Source: Mesonia oceanica (lineage in GTDB: Bacteria > Bacteroidota > Bacteroidia > Flavobacteriales > Flavobacteriaceae). Taken from it: a stretch of DNA of 64,000 nt. The notes beneath the pieces were generated by a model that did no database searches, was not told the DNA's origin, and saw nothing but the letters and a program-made list of their open reading frames with translations. The stretch is from NCBI RefSeq assembly GCF_902499555.1, contig NZ_CABVMM010000014.1, positions 62,001-126,000 of the forward strand. The letters run 5' to 3'. A program made the position numbers and the translations under genes. Positions 36,756 through 45,529 of this stretch are shown in pieces (position 1 is the stretch's first letter; every line of letters starts with the position of its first letter).

Positions 36756-39134
36756 CTAAAATTTAAAATTATAAGCAACCGATGGGATGATCCCAAAAAT
36801 AGATAGCCTAACGGCTTCATTTTGAAAATCGGTATCTTTATTATTTTGAAAACTGATAGAAGCTGCGTTTCTACGGTTATAAACATTATAAATACTAAAA
36901 ATCCATTCGCTTTTCCAATTTCTACGGTTGTTCTTTTCTGGAGTGAGCGTGGCCGAAATATCTAAATGGTGAAAAGAAGGAAGTCGGTTGGTGTTTCTGC
37001 TTCCATAGTTTGGTATTTCAAAACTGTTGTATTGGTAAACTGAAACAGGATAAGTAGCCGGTCTTCCGGTTTGGTAAACAAAACTAGCATTGAAAGACCA
37101 TTTTTTACTGAGTTCATAATTTCCTACTAACGAAATATCGTGGGTTTTGTCCCAAGCAGTATTGTACCAATTTCCGTTGTTTATTCCGTTTTCCAGAGGT
37201 GTTCTTCCCGGTGTTCGTTGTTCACTTCTAGAAAGTGTATAAGCCAACCAGCCGGTAAATTTTCCCTTATTTTTTCTGAATAAAAATTCAAGACCATAAG
37301 CACGCGATTCCCCATTTAAAATTACTCGCTCAATCGCCTTATTGGCAATCAGTTCGGCACCGTCAATATAATCTATTCGGTTGTTTATCGTTTTATAATA
37401 AACCTCAGTCTCTAAACCATAAGCTTTCTTAATCAAACTATTAGCATAACCAAAAGAAACTTGGTTGCCTTGTTGAGGTCGAATATACCTACCGCTCGGT
37501 GCCCAAATATCTAGTGGAGTAGGGGTATTGGAATTGGAAAGCAAATGAATGTATTGATTAATTCGCTGGTAATTTGCTTTAATCAGTTCTTTATCGTTTA
37601 ATGAGTAAGAAATGGAAGCCCTTGGTTCTAGATTTATAAAACTTTTACTGACTTTACTTTTACTTTCAGAATAGGTTTCTTGAATTTCGGCACTTTCATA
37701 AATCTGAAATTCTTTATTAAAAATAACAGGCTGATTATTTTCATAAAGATTAATTTCATCTTGTCCCATTCTTAAAAACTGGTTTAACCTTAAGCCGTAT
37801 CCCAAGGTAAAATCTCCTAATCCTTGATTTACCTGAAGGTAAGCTGAATTTTCAAACGCGTATTTTTTAGTTAACTGATCTCGCTCAATACCAGAATCTT
37901 CGCGGGAAGGCTCAATATAACCGGGATTAAAATTGTAATAAATTGCTTGTATCCCATAAGCTAGACTTGTATTTTCTGAAAGTTGGTGCTGAAGGTTATA
38001 TTTTAAATTGAAGTTTTTGATGCCGCTATCCCAATTAAAACCAATAAAATCTATTGTTAGGCCAAACTGGTAATTAGAGAAAATTAGTGAAAGTTCAGAA
38101 TTTAGCTTAGTTGAAAAATGATGCTTCCATTGAATGTTTGCTAAGGCATTTCCGTAGATATTTTTAAAACTATCATTTATTTTAAAAACATCCCGACCAA
38201 AATAGCCCGATAAAGAAAGCGTATTTTTTTCATCGATTATAAAATTCAGTTTTGAATTTAAATCATAAAAAAAAGCTGAATTGGGATTGTTGATTAACTT
38301 TAAAAATAAATGCGCATAAGAAGTCCTACCGGAAACCAAAAAAGAACTTTTATTTTTTTCAATAGGTCCTTCCACCGTTAATTTACTGCTTACTAAACCA
38401 ATACCGCCATTAACCTTTACAGTTGTTAAATCTCCTGTTTTTTGAGAAATATCTAAAACTGAAGAAGCCCGTCCGCCAAAATTACTAGGAATGCCACCTT
38501 TATACAATTGAATATTAGCAACCGCATCTGGATTAAAAATAGAGAAGAACCCAAATAAGTGTGATTCGTTAAACATCATTGCATGATCTAGTAAAATCAG
38601 GTTTTGGTCTGCTGCACCACCACGCACGTGCAGTCCGCCGGAAGCTTCTCCTGCTCCGGTAACTCCGGGAAGAAGCTTAAGTGATTTAATAACATCATTT
38701 TCTCCTAAAACAGTAGGGATTTTTTTTATGGTTTGCGCATCCAACTTGTTTACGCTCATCGTAAGTTGACGCTTTGTTTTCTGCTGAAAATCTTGCTTAA
38801 TAATTACTTCATCCAAACTTTCCGTGGAAGCGAGTAATTTAAAGTTTAAACTAAGATTTTGGTTGACTTCTATTTTTTCTGAATATTGTTCGTAACCTAA
38901 ATAAGTAATTAGAAGAGTATAAGTGCCCGAAGGTAATTGGAGCTGAAAATCACCATCTTTATTAGTAGAAGTTCCACGATTTAATTCTTCCACAAAAATA
39001 TTTACATCAGAAAGCGAAGCGGAAGTGCTAAAGTCTTGAATGCTCCCTTTGACCAAAAAAGTATGTTGACCTTCACTTTTTTGAACAAAAAAACTCGCAA
39101 TTAATATACATAAAAGGAGTCGGTATAAAGGCAT
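36756..39134 (-). CDS. TonB-dependent receptor with carboxypeptidase-regulatory-like domain
   Basis: This 792-residue outer-membrane receptor has a signal peptide at 1-23 (I chose the ATG at 39134, MPLYRLLLCIL, rather than an upstream start that adds 26 residues). The carboxypeptidase-regulatory-like domain covers about 25-105. The plug follows with IPTVLGENDVIKSLKLLPGV and the GLHVRGGAADQNLILLD-type block seen in the DUF4249-associated receptor group. The barrel ends in a terminal Phe. The ligand is unknown. It starts an operon of receptor, DUF4249 lipoprotein, murQ and DUF6095, which suggests a cell-wall fragment as a possible ligand. Confidence 0.9.
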   Translation of the reverse strand: MPLYRLLLCILIASFFVQKSEGQHTFLVKGSIQDFSTSASLSDVNIFVEELNRGTSTNKDGDFQLQLPSGTYTLLITYLGYEQYSEKIEVNQNLSLNFKLLASTESLDEVIIKQDFQQKTKRQLTMSVNKLDAQTIKKIPTVLGENDVIKSLKLLPGVTGAGEASGGLHVRGGAADQNLILLDHAMMFNESHLFGFFSIFNPDAVANIQLYKGGIPSNFGGRASSVLDISQKTGDLTTVKVNGGIGLVSSKLTVEGPIEKNKSSFLVSGRTSYAHLFLKLINNPNSAFFYDLNSKLNFIIDEKNTLSLSGYFGRDVFKINDSFKNIYGNALANIQWKHHFSTKLNSELSLIFSNYQFGLTIDFIGFNWDSGIKNFNLKYNLQHQLSENTSLAYGIQAIYYNFNPGYIEPSREDSGIERDQLTKKYAFENSAYLQVNQGLGDFTLGYGLRLNQFLRMGQDEINLYENNQPVIFNKEFQIYESAEIQETYSESKSKVSKSFINLEPRASISYSLNDKELIKANYQRINQYIHLLSNSNTPTPLDIWAPSGRYIRPQQGNQVSFGYANSLIKKAYGLETEVYYKTINNRIDYIDGAELIANKAIERVILNGESRAYGLEFLFRKNKGKFTGWLAYTLSRSEQRTPGRTPLENGINNGNWYNTAWDKTHDISLVGNYELSKKWSFNASFVYQTGRPATYPVSVYQYNSFEIPNYGSRNTNRLPSFHHLDISATLTPEKNNRRNWKSEWIFSIYNVYNRRNAASISFQNNKDTDFQNEAVRLSIFGIIPSVAYNFKF

Positions 39135-39434
39135 TAATTTTTTGATACTAAAGATACATTTTAAGCTTAAATCCAGCTTTATTTTTACGTTAAAATCATA
39201 AAATTTAGCCAAAAAAAATTGTCGTTTTAGGGCTGAATTTGATGTTTTTGAAGTTTGGTTAACATCAAAACCTCTCTGTATTAGCGGACTTTGGTAAGGA
39301 TTTTTGTTTTGATTGTCAGTGTTTTAGAGGTGTTTTTGAGCTTAGTGATAATTTAACACCTTTTTTGTTTCCACATTAAAAAATGGTATATCTTTGCCCC
39401 GCTAATTTAAAGGCGTGAAGCTTTTGTAAAAAAA
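39135..39434. other. Divergent intergenic region between TonB receptor and lysozyme-fold gene
   Basis: This 300-base gap holds the promoters of two divergent units. The plus-strand -7 element TATCTTTG is at 39389-39396. The half nearest the receptor is AT-rich with no clear TAnnTTTG on the minus strand. I see no RNA gene, hairpin or further reading frame. Confidence 0.5.
39389..39396 (+). promoter_or_regulatory. -7 promoter element of the lysozyme-fold gene
   Basis: TATCTTTG is an exact match to TAnnTTTG, 38 bases before the GTG start at 39435. A TTG at 39365-39367, 21 bases upstream, is a possible though slightly distant -33 element. Confidence 0.55.
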
Positions 39435-40133
39435 GTGCCTTTTAAACAATTTGTGTTGAGAAGTATTTTAACAAAAATAATTTCTATACCAGTAATTGTT
39501 GGAGTGGTTTTATTATCGGGATTCTCCAATAAAAACGAAGCAATTGTTGCTAGTGTTACAACGAACAACCTTCCAGAATATTATACTGTAAAAGTTAAAG
39601 ACAGTATTCTTAACCAACAAATAATCTACCCCATTCTTAAAAAAAGTTATTTAGGTTTTAAAGAAGCGATTGCTTTTAAAGAATCTGGAGGTAGTTATAA
39701 TGTTATCAATCAATTTGGATATTTGGGAAAATATCAATTTGGAAAAGGAACCTTAAAATTGATAGGTATTTACGATACCCAAGAATTTTTAAATAATCCT
39801 GCACTCCAAGAAGCGGCTTTTTATGCGAATGCTTCTAGGAACAAATGGATTTTAAGGAGAGATATTAAACGGTATGTTGGTAAAAAAATTGCTGGCATAG
39901 AAGTGACCGAATCAGGAATTTTAGCTGCAGCGCATTTAGCTGGACCAGGAAGTGTGAAAAAATTCTTGAGAAGCGGTGGAAGCGAAGTTTTTTCTGATGC
40001 TTTTGGGACAAGTATTAAATATTACTTGAACCGATTTAAAGGTTTTGATACTTCTTTCGTTGAACCTAATCGAAAAGCAAAAGCAGAATTACCAAAACCT
40101 AGTAAGTTTTTTACTGCTCTTTCTGAAAAATAA
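39435..40133 (+). CDS. Lysozyme-fold (lytic transglycosylase-like) secreted protein
   Basis: This 232-residue protein starts with GTG; residues 12-30 form a hydrophobic signal or anchor segment. The domain at about 70-200 looks like the lysozyme superfamily, with candidate catalytic E83 in AFKESGGSYN, followed by a GYLGKYQFGKGTL block that resembles the substrate cleft of soluble lytic transglycosylases, and a late AAAHLAGPGSV helix. It would cut peptidoglycan in the periplasm. It is divergent from the TonB receptor/murQ operon. Its end overlaps the opposing methyltransferase gene by 23 bases. The catalytic assignment is by pattern only. Confidence 0.72.
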   Translation: MPFKQFVLRSILTKIISIPVIVGVVLLSGFSNKNEAIVASVTTNNLPEYYTVKVKDSILNQQIIYPILKKSYLGFKEAIAFKESGGSYNVINQFGYLGKYQFGKGTLKLIGIYDTQEFLNNPALQEAAFYANASRNKWILRRDIKRYVGKKIAGIEVTESGILAAAHLAGPGSVKKFLRSGGSEVFSDAFGTSIKYYLNRFKGFDTSFVEPNRKAKAELPKPSKFFTALSEK

Positions 40134-40842
40134 ATATACTAGGCCTCTTTTGGAGGTCTATTTTTATTTTCTTCCATTCCTTTACCGTTCTTGTTAAAAT
40201 AAATTCTGTGGAATGAGTAACATCGCAACCTACACATAAGGTAGTTTGCGGATGAAGGTATTGGAGTAAATCTGCAAAAAACTTTTCGTTTCGGTAAGGC
40301 GTTTCTATAAAAATCTGTGCTTGATTATTTTCTAAGGATTGCTTTTCAAAAGCCCGAATAGCACTTTTTCGTTCATTTTTATCAATAGGAAGATAACCGT
40401 GAAATGCAAAATTTTGTCCGTTCAGGCCGCTGCTCATCATTGTTAAAAATATAGAGGAAGGTCCAACTAAGGGAACGACTTTAATATTTTTAGAATGAGC
40501 CAATTTTACAATATCTGCACCGGGATCTGCAATCCCTGGGCAACCGGCTTCACTAATTACGCCCATATCTTTACCTTCTAAACAAGCTGTTAAAAATTCC
40601 GGTAAATCTTCTGGTTTTGTGTATTTGTTAATAATGCTAAAGTTTAAAGAAGGCTGTGACTTTCCTGGCACCATTTTTTTTATAAACCTTCTTGCTGTTT
40701 TTTCATTTTCAACAATATAATCGTTAATGTCTTCAATTTTCTTTTTTACGCTAAGTGGTAAAACTTCTAAGGGAGCAGAGCCTCCTAAATCATTAGGGAT
40801 AAGATAAAGTTTCCCAGATTCAAAATTATATGCTTCAGGCAT
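40111..40842 (-). CDS. SAM-dependent methyltransferase, tetrapyrrole methylase fold (RsmI-like)
   Basis: This 243-residue protein has the tetrapyrrole methylase fold used by RsmI, which 2'-O-methylates C1402 of 16S rRNA. The SEAGCPGIADPGADIV block at about 97-112 and the PLVGPSSIFLTMMSSGLNG block at about 125-143 are family hallmarks. The N-terminus is different from canonical RsmI (it lacks the GNLGDIT-like opening and has LIPNDLGGSAP instead), as in a second, shorter paralogue common in Bacteroidota. So the substrate may not be C1402. It follows the sugar dehydrogenase gene on the same strand after 7 bases. Confidence 0.83.
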   Translation of the reverse strand: MPEAYNFESGKLYLIPNDLGGSAPLEVLPLSVKKKIEDINDYIVENEKTARRFIKKMVPGKSQPSLNFSIINKYTKPEDLPEFLTACLEGKDMGVISEAGCPGIADPGADIVKLAHSKNIKVVPLVGPSSIFLTMMSSGLNGQNFAFHGYLPIDKNERKSAIRAFEKQSLENNQAQIFIETPYRNEKFFADLLQYLHPQTTLCVGCDVTHSTEFILTRTVKEWKKIKIDLQKRPSIFIFQKEQ

Positions 40843-40849
40843 TCAGTAG

Positions 40850-42217
40850 TTATTTTATGATAAGCTGCTTGGTGGCAGTTTCTTCTTTGTAATTGGTAAA
40901 TTTAAGTAAATATAAACCACTTGCTAAATTAGAAAAGGCTAATTTTCTAGAAGAATTATGAGCAAAGCTGTTTTTTACTAGTAATTCACCTTGAATAGAA
41001 AATAATTCTACCTGCTGAATGTTTTCTGCAGCATCTAAAAATACTTCTCCTGAAGTAGGGTTGGGATATAAAACCAAATTCTCAAAAGAATCATTTTTGG
41101 CCGTTAGGCTCTCATCAATTACTTTATAAATCGTTCCGCTAGAAATTCCTGCTACATATAAATTGTTGTTTTGATCTACACCAAAAGATGAAAAATTATT
41201 TCCCGAGAATGGTCCAAAGTAAGTAATATTTCCAGTATTGTCTACCATGCCTAATTCATCACTGCAAAAATCAGCAAATACATAATTTCCTAAAAGATTG
41301 GGGAATTCTGAACCACGATAAACAAATCCGCCGGTGATAGAACACTTGGAGAGTCCTGAATTGTTATGCGTGTATTCAGCAAAGGGAAAAGTAAGTTGGT
41401 TGTTTTCTGGGCAATTGCCAGAAGAATCGTAAACCTGGTTTCCTTCATAACAACGCCAACCATAATTTAAACCTGCCGTATTATTAGTTTTATTAATCTC
41501 TTCAATTTCATTTTGCCCTACATCAGCAATCCAAATTTCTTCGGTGCTGGTATCAAACGAAAATTTCCAAGGGTTTCTAACTCCAAAAGCCCAGATTTCG
41601 TCTAAAGTATTGCCGTCGTTTACATAAGGATTATCGGAAGGAATATAAGGAGCTGCGATATCAACATCCAATCTTAAAATTTTTCCCAATAGGCTATTTA
41701 AGTTTTGAGCATTATCATTAGGGTCGCCGGCACTTCCTCCATCACCGGTAGCTACATAAAGCATTCCGTCTGGGCCAAAAGCAATGCAACCGCCATTATG
41801 GTTGCTAAAAGGTTGGGCGATAGAAAGTAAATTTACTTCAGAAGAAGCATCGGCAGCATCTGGGTTGTTGCTATCTACCGTAAATTCTGAAAGTTGCGAA
41901 TCTCCATTAATATCGGTGTAATAAATATAAAATTTTCCGTTGGTTTGGTAGTTGGGGTGAAAAGCTAAGCCTAGCAATCCCCGTTCACCGTTACTGGAAA
42001 TTTGATTGGAAATATCTAAATAGGGAGTAGGGTTGGTGCTAAGGTTGTTGAGAATTTTAATGAGTCCGCCTTGTTCGACAACAAACAAACGTTCATCGCC
42101 TGCATGTTGAATATTCAACGGACTTGAAAAACCAGTAGCGAATTCTTCAATGCTGAGTTGTTGTGCAAACGAAATTTGAGCTAATAAATAAAGAAAGAGA
42201 AAGACTAAGTTTTTCAT
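40850..42217 (-). CDS. PQQ-dependent sugar dehydrogenase-like protein with T9SS type A sorting domain
   Basis: This 455-residue exported protein has a signal peptide (1-18, ending FAQQ) and a six-bladed beta-propeller of the glucose/sorbosone dehydrogenase family at about 20-365, with landmark blocks NGERGLLGLAFHP, NHNGGCIAFGPDGMLYVATGDGG and AFGVRNPWKFSFD. The C-terminal ~75 residues (from LVLYPNPTSGEVFL near 381) form a type A T9SS sorting domain, so it is secreted or surface-bound. Whether it binds PQQ and oxidises a sugar cannot be told; many homologues act on unknown substrates. Confidence 0.88.
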   Translation of the reverse strand: MKNLVFLFLYLLAQISFAQQLSIEEFATGFSSPLNIQHAGDERLFVVEQGGLIKILNNLSTNPTPYLDISNQISSNGERGLLGLAFHPNYQTNGKFYIYYTDINGDSQLSEFTVDSNNPDAADASSEVNLLSIAQPFSNHNGGCIAFGPDGMLYVATGDGGSAGDPNDNAQNLNSLLGKILRLDVDIAAPYIPSDNPYVNDGNTLDEIWAFGVRNPWKFSFDTSTEEIWIADVGQNEIEEINKTNNTAGLNYGWRCYEGNQVYDSSGNCPENNQLTFPFAEYTHNNSGLSKCSITGGFVYRGSEFPNLLGNYVFADFCSDELGMVDNTGNITYFGPFSGNNFSSFGVDQNNNLYVAGISSGTIYKVIDESLTAKNDSFENLVLYPNPTSGEVFLDAAENIQQVELFSIQGELLVKNSFAHNSSRKLAFSNLASGLYLLKFTNYKEETATKQLIIK

Positions 42218-42255
42218 AACCAGAGGATTATTTTCTTAAAGATAAGAAAAAACTT

Positions 42256-42714
42256 CTAGTTGTTTAATTCTTTGGCAATTATGTTGGTAGCTTCATCTAG
42301 CATTTTGTAGACATTTTCAAACCCGTGCTCACCACCATGGTAAGGATCTGGGACCGAAGCTTCTTCATCTGGAAAAATTTTATCAAGAATAAGCGAAACT
42401 TTTTCTTGATCTTTTTTGGTTCTGGCAAGTAGGATAACATTCCTGTAATTGGAATTATCCATCACATAAATATAATCGAAGGTTTCAAAATCGTCTTGAG
42501 TAAATTGCCTTCCCAATTGGTGGGTAATATCCAAACCGTGTTTTTTAGCTACTTCAATAGATCTGGGATCGGGAGTATCGCCTACATGATAATTGGAAGT
42601 TCCTGCAGAATCTACTATCACCTTATCAGGATTTACTTTAGATTTAAGCAGGCCTTCTGCCAACGGCGACCGGCAAATATTACCTAAGCAAACCATTAGC
42701 ACTTTTGTTTTCAT
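42256..42714 (-). CDS. Low molecular weight protein-tyrosine phosphatase
   Basis: This 152-residue cytoplasmic phosphatase has the CX5R signature at residues 9-15 (CLGNICR, followed by Ser16), giving nucleophile C9 and R15. The general acid Asp lies in the DPYHGG motif near 121. Full-length for the family. It is 5 bases after dnaA on the same strand, so it may be read from the dnaA transcript. Substrates could be tyrosine kinases for capsule export or other phosphotyrosine proteins; none is encoded here. Confidence 0.93.
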   Translation of the reverse strand: MKTKVLMVCLGNICRSPLAEGLLKSKVNPDKVIVDSAGTSNYHVGDTPDPRSIEVAKKHGLDITHQLGRQFTQDDFETFDYIYVMDNSNYRNVILLARTKKDQEKVSLILDKIFPDEEASVPDPYHGGEHGFENVYKMLDEATNIIAKELNN

Positions 42715-42719
42715 AGGGC

Positions 42720-44147
42720 TTACAGTGTTAGTTTTTTATGAAGATCTTCTACAAACTTCTTAAACTGTTTGTCGGTACTAGAAAGGTTGTTTACCGTTTT
42801 GCAGGCATGTAATACCGTAGCGTGATCACGTTTACCAATTTGAGTACCAATACTTGCTAATGAAGCTTTGGTTAATTTTTTAGCAAAGAACATAGCTAAT
42901 TGTCTCGCTTGAACGATGTGTCTCTTTCTGGTTTTAGATTGAAGTGTATCTACATCCATCTGGAAATAATCACTTACCACCTTTTGAATATATTCAATAG
43001 AAACTTCTTTCTTAGTGTTCTTAACGTAGTTTTCTACGATTTTTTTAGCCAAGTCTAGTGTAATATCCTTTTTGTTGAACGAAGAATGTGCGATTAGCGA
43101 AATAATGGCACCTTCTAATTCACGGATATTGGTTTTAATATTATTGGCCAAATATTCAATAATGTCTTCCGGCATTTCAACTCCATCTCTGTACAATTTG
43201 TTTTTGATGATAGAAATACGAGTTTCAAAATCTGGATGTTGTAATTCAGCGGAAAGCCCCCATTTAAAGCGTGATAGTAAGCGTTGCTCAATATCTTGCA
43301 TATCTACCGGAGCTTTATCACTGGTAAGAATTACTTGTTTTCCATTTTGATGTAAGTGATTGAAAATATGGAAAAATACGTCTTGCGTTCCCGCTTTTCC
43401 TGATAATAACTGAATATCATCTACAATCAATACATCTATAATTTGATAGAAATGAATAAAATCGTTTCTATTATTCTTTTTAACCGATTCGATATATTGT
43501 TGCGTAAATTTTTCAGCAGAAATATAAAGAACAGTTTTTTCAGGATATTTATCTTTAATCTCAACTCCAATTGCGTGCGCTAAATGGGTTTTCCCTAAAC
43601 CAACACCACCAAAAATCAATAGCGGGTTAAAAGAAGTACCTCCAGGTCGGTTAGCTACGGCTAATCCTGCCGATCTTGCCAAACGGTTAGAGTCTCCTTC
43701 TAAAAAGTTATCAAAACTGTAATTAGGATTAAGTTGCGAATCTATTTTTACATTCCTAATTCCGGGAATGATAAATGGATTTTTAAGTTCTGGACTTTTA
43801 TTTTTTACAGGAACATCTATTTCCTGTGAAGAAACATTACTGCGCTGTGAACTTGGTATTTTTTCTGTAAATGGTTGTTTGTTACCATAGGTATTTTCCA
43901 TTTTGATTACATAAACCAATTTCGCTTTCTCGCCGAGTTCTTTCGTCAGGGATACTTTAAGTAGTTTTACATAGTGTTCTTCTAACCATTCATAGAAAAA
44001 TTTAGAAGGAACTTGGATACTCAAAGCATTATCAGAGAGTTTTACTGCTTTAATTGGTTCAAACCAAGTTTTATAGGCTTGGGGGGTAATATTGTCTTGA
44101 ATAAAAGACAAACAATTTTCCCAAACTGATTCAGCAGTTTTACTCAT
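42720..44147 (-). CDS. dnaA: Chromosomal replication initiator protein DnaA
   Basis: DnaA binds DnaA boxes at the origin and melts it to start replication. The 475-residue protein has domain I (1-85), a variable linker (about 95-145), the AAA+ domain with Walker A GGVGLGKTHLAHAIG, Walker B VLIVDDIQ, and the C-terminal domain IV with the DnaA signature GKRDHATVLHACKTV near the end. No cluster of TTATnCACA boxes is visible in the 212 bases between it and the thioesterase gene, so the origin is not recognisably here. The LMW phosphatase gene follows. Confidence 0.97.
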   Translation of the reverse strand: MSKTAESVWENCLSFIQDNITPQAYKTWFEPIKAVKLSDNALSIQVPSKFFYEWLEEHYVKLLKVSLTKELGEKAKLVYVIKMENTYGNKQPFTEKIPSSQRSNVSSQEIDVPVKNKSPELKNPFIIPGIRNVKIDSQLNPNYSFDNFLEGDSNRLARSAGLAVANRPGGTSFNPLLIFGGVGLGKTHLAHAIGVEIKDKYPEKTVLYISAEKFTQQYIESVKKNNRNDFIHFYQIIDVLIVDDIQLLSGKAGTQDVFFHIFNHLHQNGKQVILTSDKAPVDMQDIEQRLLSRFKWGLSAELQHPDFETRISIIKNKLYRDGVEMPEDIIEYLANNIKTNIRELEGAIISLIAHSSFNKKDITLDLAKKIVENYVKNTKKEVSIEYIQKVVSDYFQMDVDTLQSKTRKRHIVQARQLAMFFAKKLTKASLASIGTQIGKRDHATVLHACKTVNNLSSTDKQFKKFVEDLHKKLTL

Positions 44148-44359
44148 AGTTGTTGATTAAATTTTGTGTTAGATGTCGTATTAAAATGGAAATGAGATGC
44201 TTAAAAATAAACAGCTAGTTATCATTTCGAAGGAACAAATATGTGAACAAAAAAAGTAAAAAAAAAACTCAATGGGTATTGAATTTATTCTTTTTTTTTC
44301 TCATACTTAAATTCTCTATAAACATACAAAATCTAATTCAAAATTCTTTTATAAAATTT

Positions 44360-44755
44360 ATGAAATCTTTCCCAACTTCCATTAGAGTTCGATATGCAGA
44401 AACCGATCAAATGGGTGTAGTGCACCACGGTAATTATGCTCAGTATCTGGAAATTGCACGAATTGAATGGCTAGAGCAGTTTAATGTTTCCTATAAATCG
44501 ATGGAAGACGATGGTGTAATGTTGCCGGTCTACGAAATGAATTTTAAATACAAGCGTCCGGCACATTTTGATGAACATTTAACCGTTGAAACTACTTTAG
44601 AAGAAAAGCCCGATGTTCGAATAAAATTTAACTACAAGATTTATCGAGGAAAGGAGTTATTAACAATTGCAAAAACGACTTTGGTATTTATGGATTCAAA
44701 AACTAAAAAGCCAATTTCTTGTCCTGATCATATTTTAAAAGCTATCGGGTTTTAA
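44360..44755 (+). CDS. Acyl-CoA thioesterase, hot-dog fold (YbgC/4HBT-like)
   Basis: This 131-residue enzyme hydrolyses acyl-CoA or acyl-ACP thioesters. The 4-hydroxybenzoyl-CoA thioesterase motif YAETDQMGVVHHGNY is at about 11-25, with catalytic Asp15 and the HGNYAQY helix. I chose the ATG at 44360; the open frame continues 39 codons upstream to a GTG, but that part is a Lys/Phe-rich stretch unlike the family. It is divergent from dnaA. Its likely role is release of short acyl groups, as in YbgC/FadM-type proteins. Confidence 0.88.
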   Translation: MKSFPTSIRVRYAETDQMGVVHHGNYAQYLEIARIEWLEQFNVSYKSMEDDGVMLPVYEMNFKYKRPAHFDEHLTVETTLEEKPDVRIKFNYKIYRGKELLTIAKTTLVFMDSKTKKPISCPDHILKAIGF

Positions 44756-44801
44756 ATTTTTTAGAAGCTGAAGTTGAACTTGAAAATTTTACTTATTACA
44801 A

Positions 44802-44831
44802 TCGTCATTCTGAACTCGTTTCAGAATCTCA
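44802..44831. repeat. Intergenic hairpin repeat, second type
   Basis: Around 44807-44827 the sequence ATTCTGAA-CTCGT-TTCAGAAT forms an 8-bp stem with a 5-base loop, within a non-coding gap. It resembles the short dispersed palindromes frequent between Flavobacteriaceae genes. No second copy was found in this window. Confidence 0.5.
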
Positions 44832-44915
44832 GAAACATTGTAATAATACTGTTTCAAAATTTAAACGTTGAAAATTTGTATTTAATTGAAAAATCAAAAT
44901 ATTGCTAATTGCTAA

Positions 44916-45527
44916 CTATTCCACTTCTTCAATTTTAACTCCGTAAATACCATCAAATTTATCATAGATGTTTTCGGCTTCATTTTCTCTTACTGAAATA
45001 AAAATTTGACAATCCATTTCTAAAATTTGATTGGTGACATTCAAATTTTTCTCTTTAATAACGCGCATCACTTTATTCATATTAGGGTAATCACAAGTGA
45101 CTTTATATTCGGTATTAATGGTTTTGGTTTTTATGGCAGAAGCTTCCAAAGCCATTTGCGCTGTAGTTTTATAAGCGTTTATTAAACCACCCACACCAAG
45201 TTTTACACCTCCAAAATAACGTACTACAACTACTAGAATATTAGTTACTTCAAATGATTGTAACTGACCGTAAATAGGCATTCCTGCAGAATTGGAGGGT
45301 TCTCCATCGTCATTGGCTCGATAGTGCTCATAGCGTTTTCCCAGTTGCCAAGCATAACACCAATGTCTTGCTTTGTGGTGTTTGCTTTTCATTTCTTCTA
45401 AGGCTAAATTGATTTCATCTTCACTTTTTACCGGAAAGGCATAGCCAAAAAATTTACTGCCTTTGTCTTTAAACAATACTTCTTCGCCGGGAGTGAAAAT
45501 GGTTTTATAGAGGTCTTCTGCTTCCAA
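44916..45527 (-). CDS. YigZ/IMPACT family protein
   Basis: This 203-residue protein belongs to the YigZ (IMPACT/UPF0029) family. The N-terminal UPF0029 domain has the GSKFFGYAFPV start and the diagnostic DDGEPSNSAGMPI block at about 74-86, then a VVVRYFGGVKLGVGGLINAY block. The C-terminal ~65 residues are the DUF1949 domain. The family is found in nearly all bacteria; an RNA- or ribosome-related role is suspected from its relation to eukaryotic IMPACT. It lies 2 bases after the EamA gene and ends a minus-strand operon. Confidence 0.93.
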   Translation of the reverse strand: MEAEDLYKTIFTPGEEVLFKDKGSKFFGYAFPVKSEDEINLALEEMKSKHHKARHWCYAWQLGKRYEHYRANDDGEPSNSAGMPIYGQLQSFEVTNILVVVVRYFGGVKLGVGGLINAYKTTAQMALEASAIKTKTINTEYKVTCDYPNMNKVMRVIKEKNLNVTNQILEMDCQIFISVRENEAENIYDKFDGIYGVKIEEVE

Positions 45528-45529
45528 AA

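Noticed and set aside
42231..42250. AT-only hairpin between the LMW phosphatase and sugar dehydrogenase genes
   Set aside because: An 8-bp stem with almost no G or C is unlikely to be stable, and the T tract is missing.
44148..44359. Replication origin with DnaA boxes beside dnaA
   Set aside because: No TTATnCACA-like boxes or AT-rich repeats were seen, so an origin cannot be supported from this gap.
44243..44359. N-terminal extension of the thioesterase from a GTG start
   Set aside because: The 39 extra residues are a Lys/Phe-rich stretch next to poly-A DNA; the family starts at the ATG at 44360.
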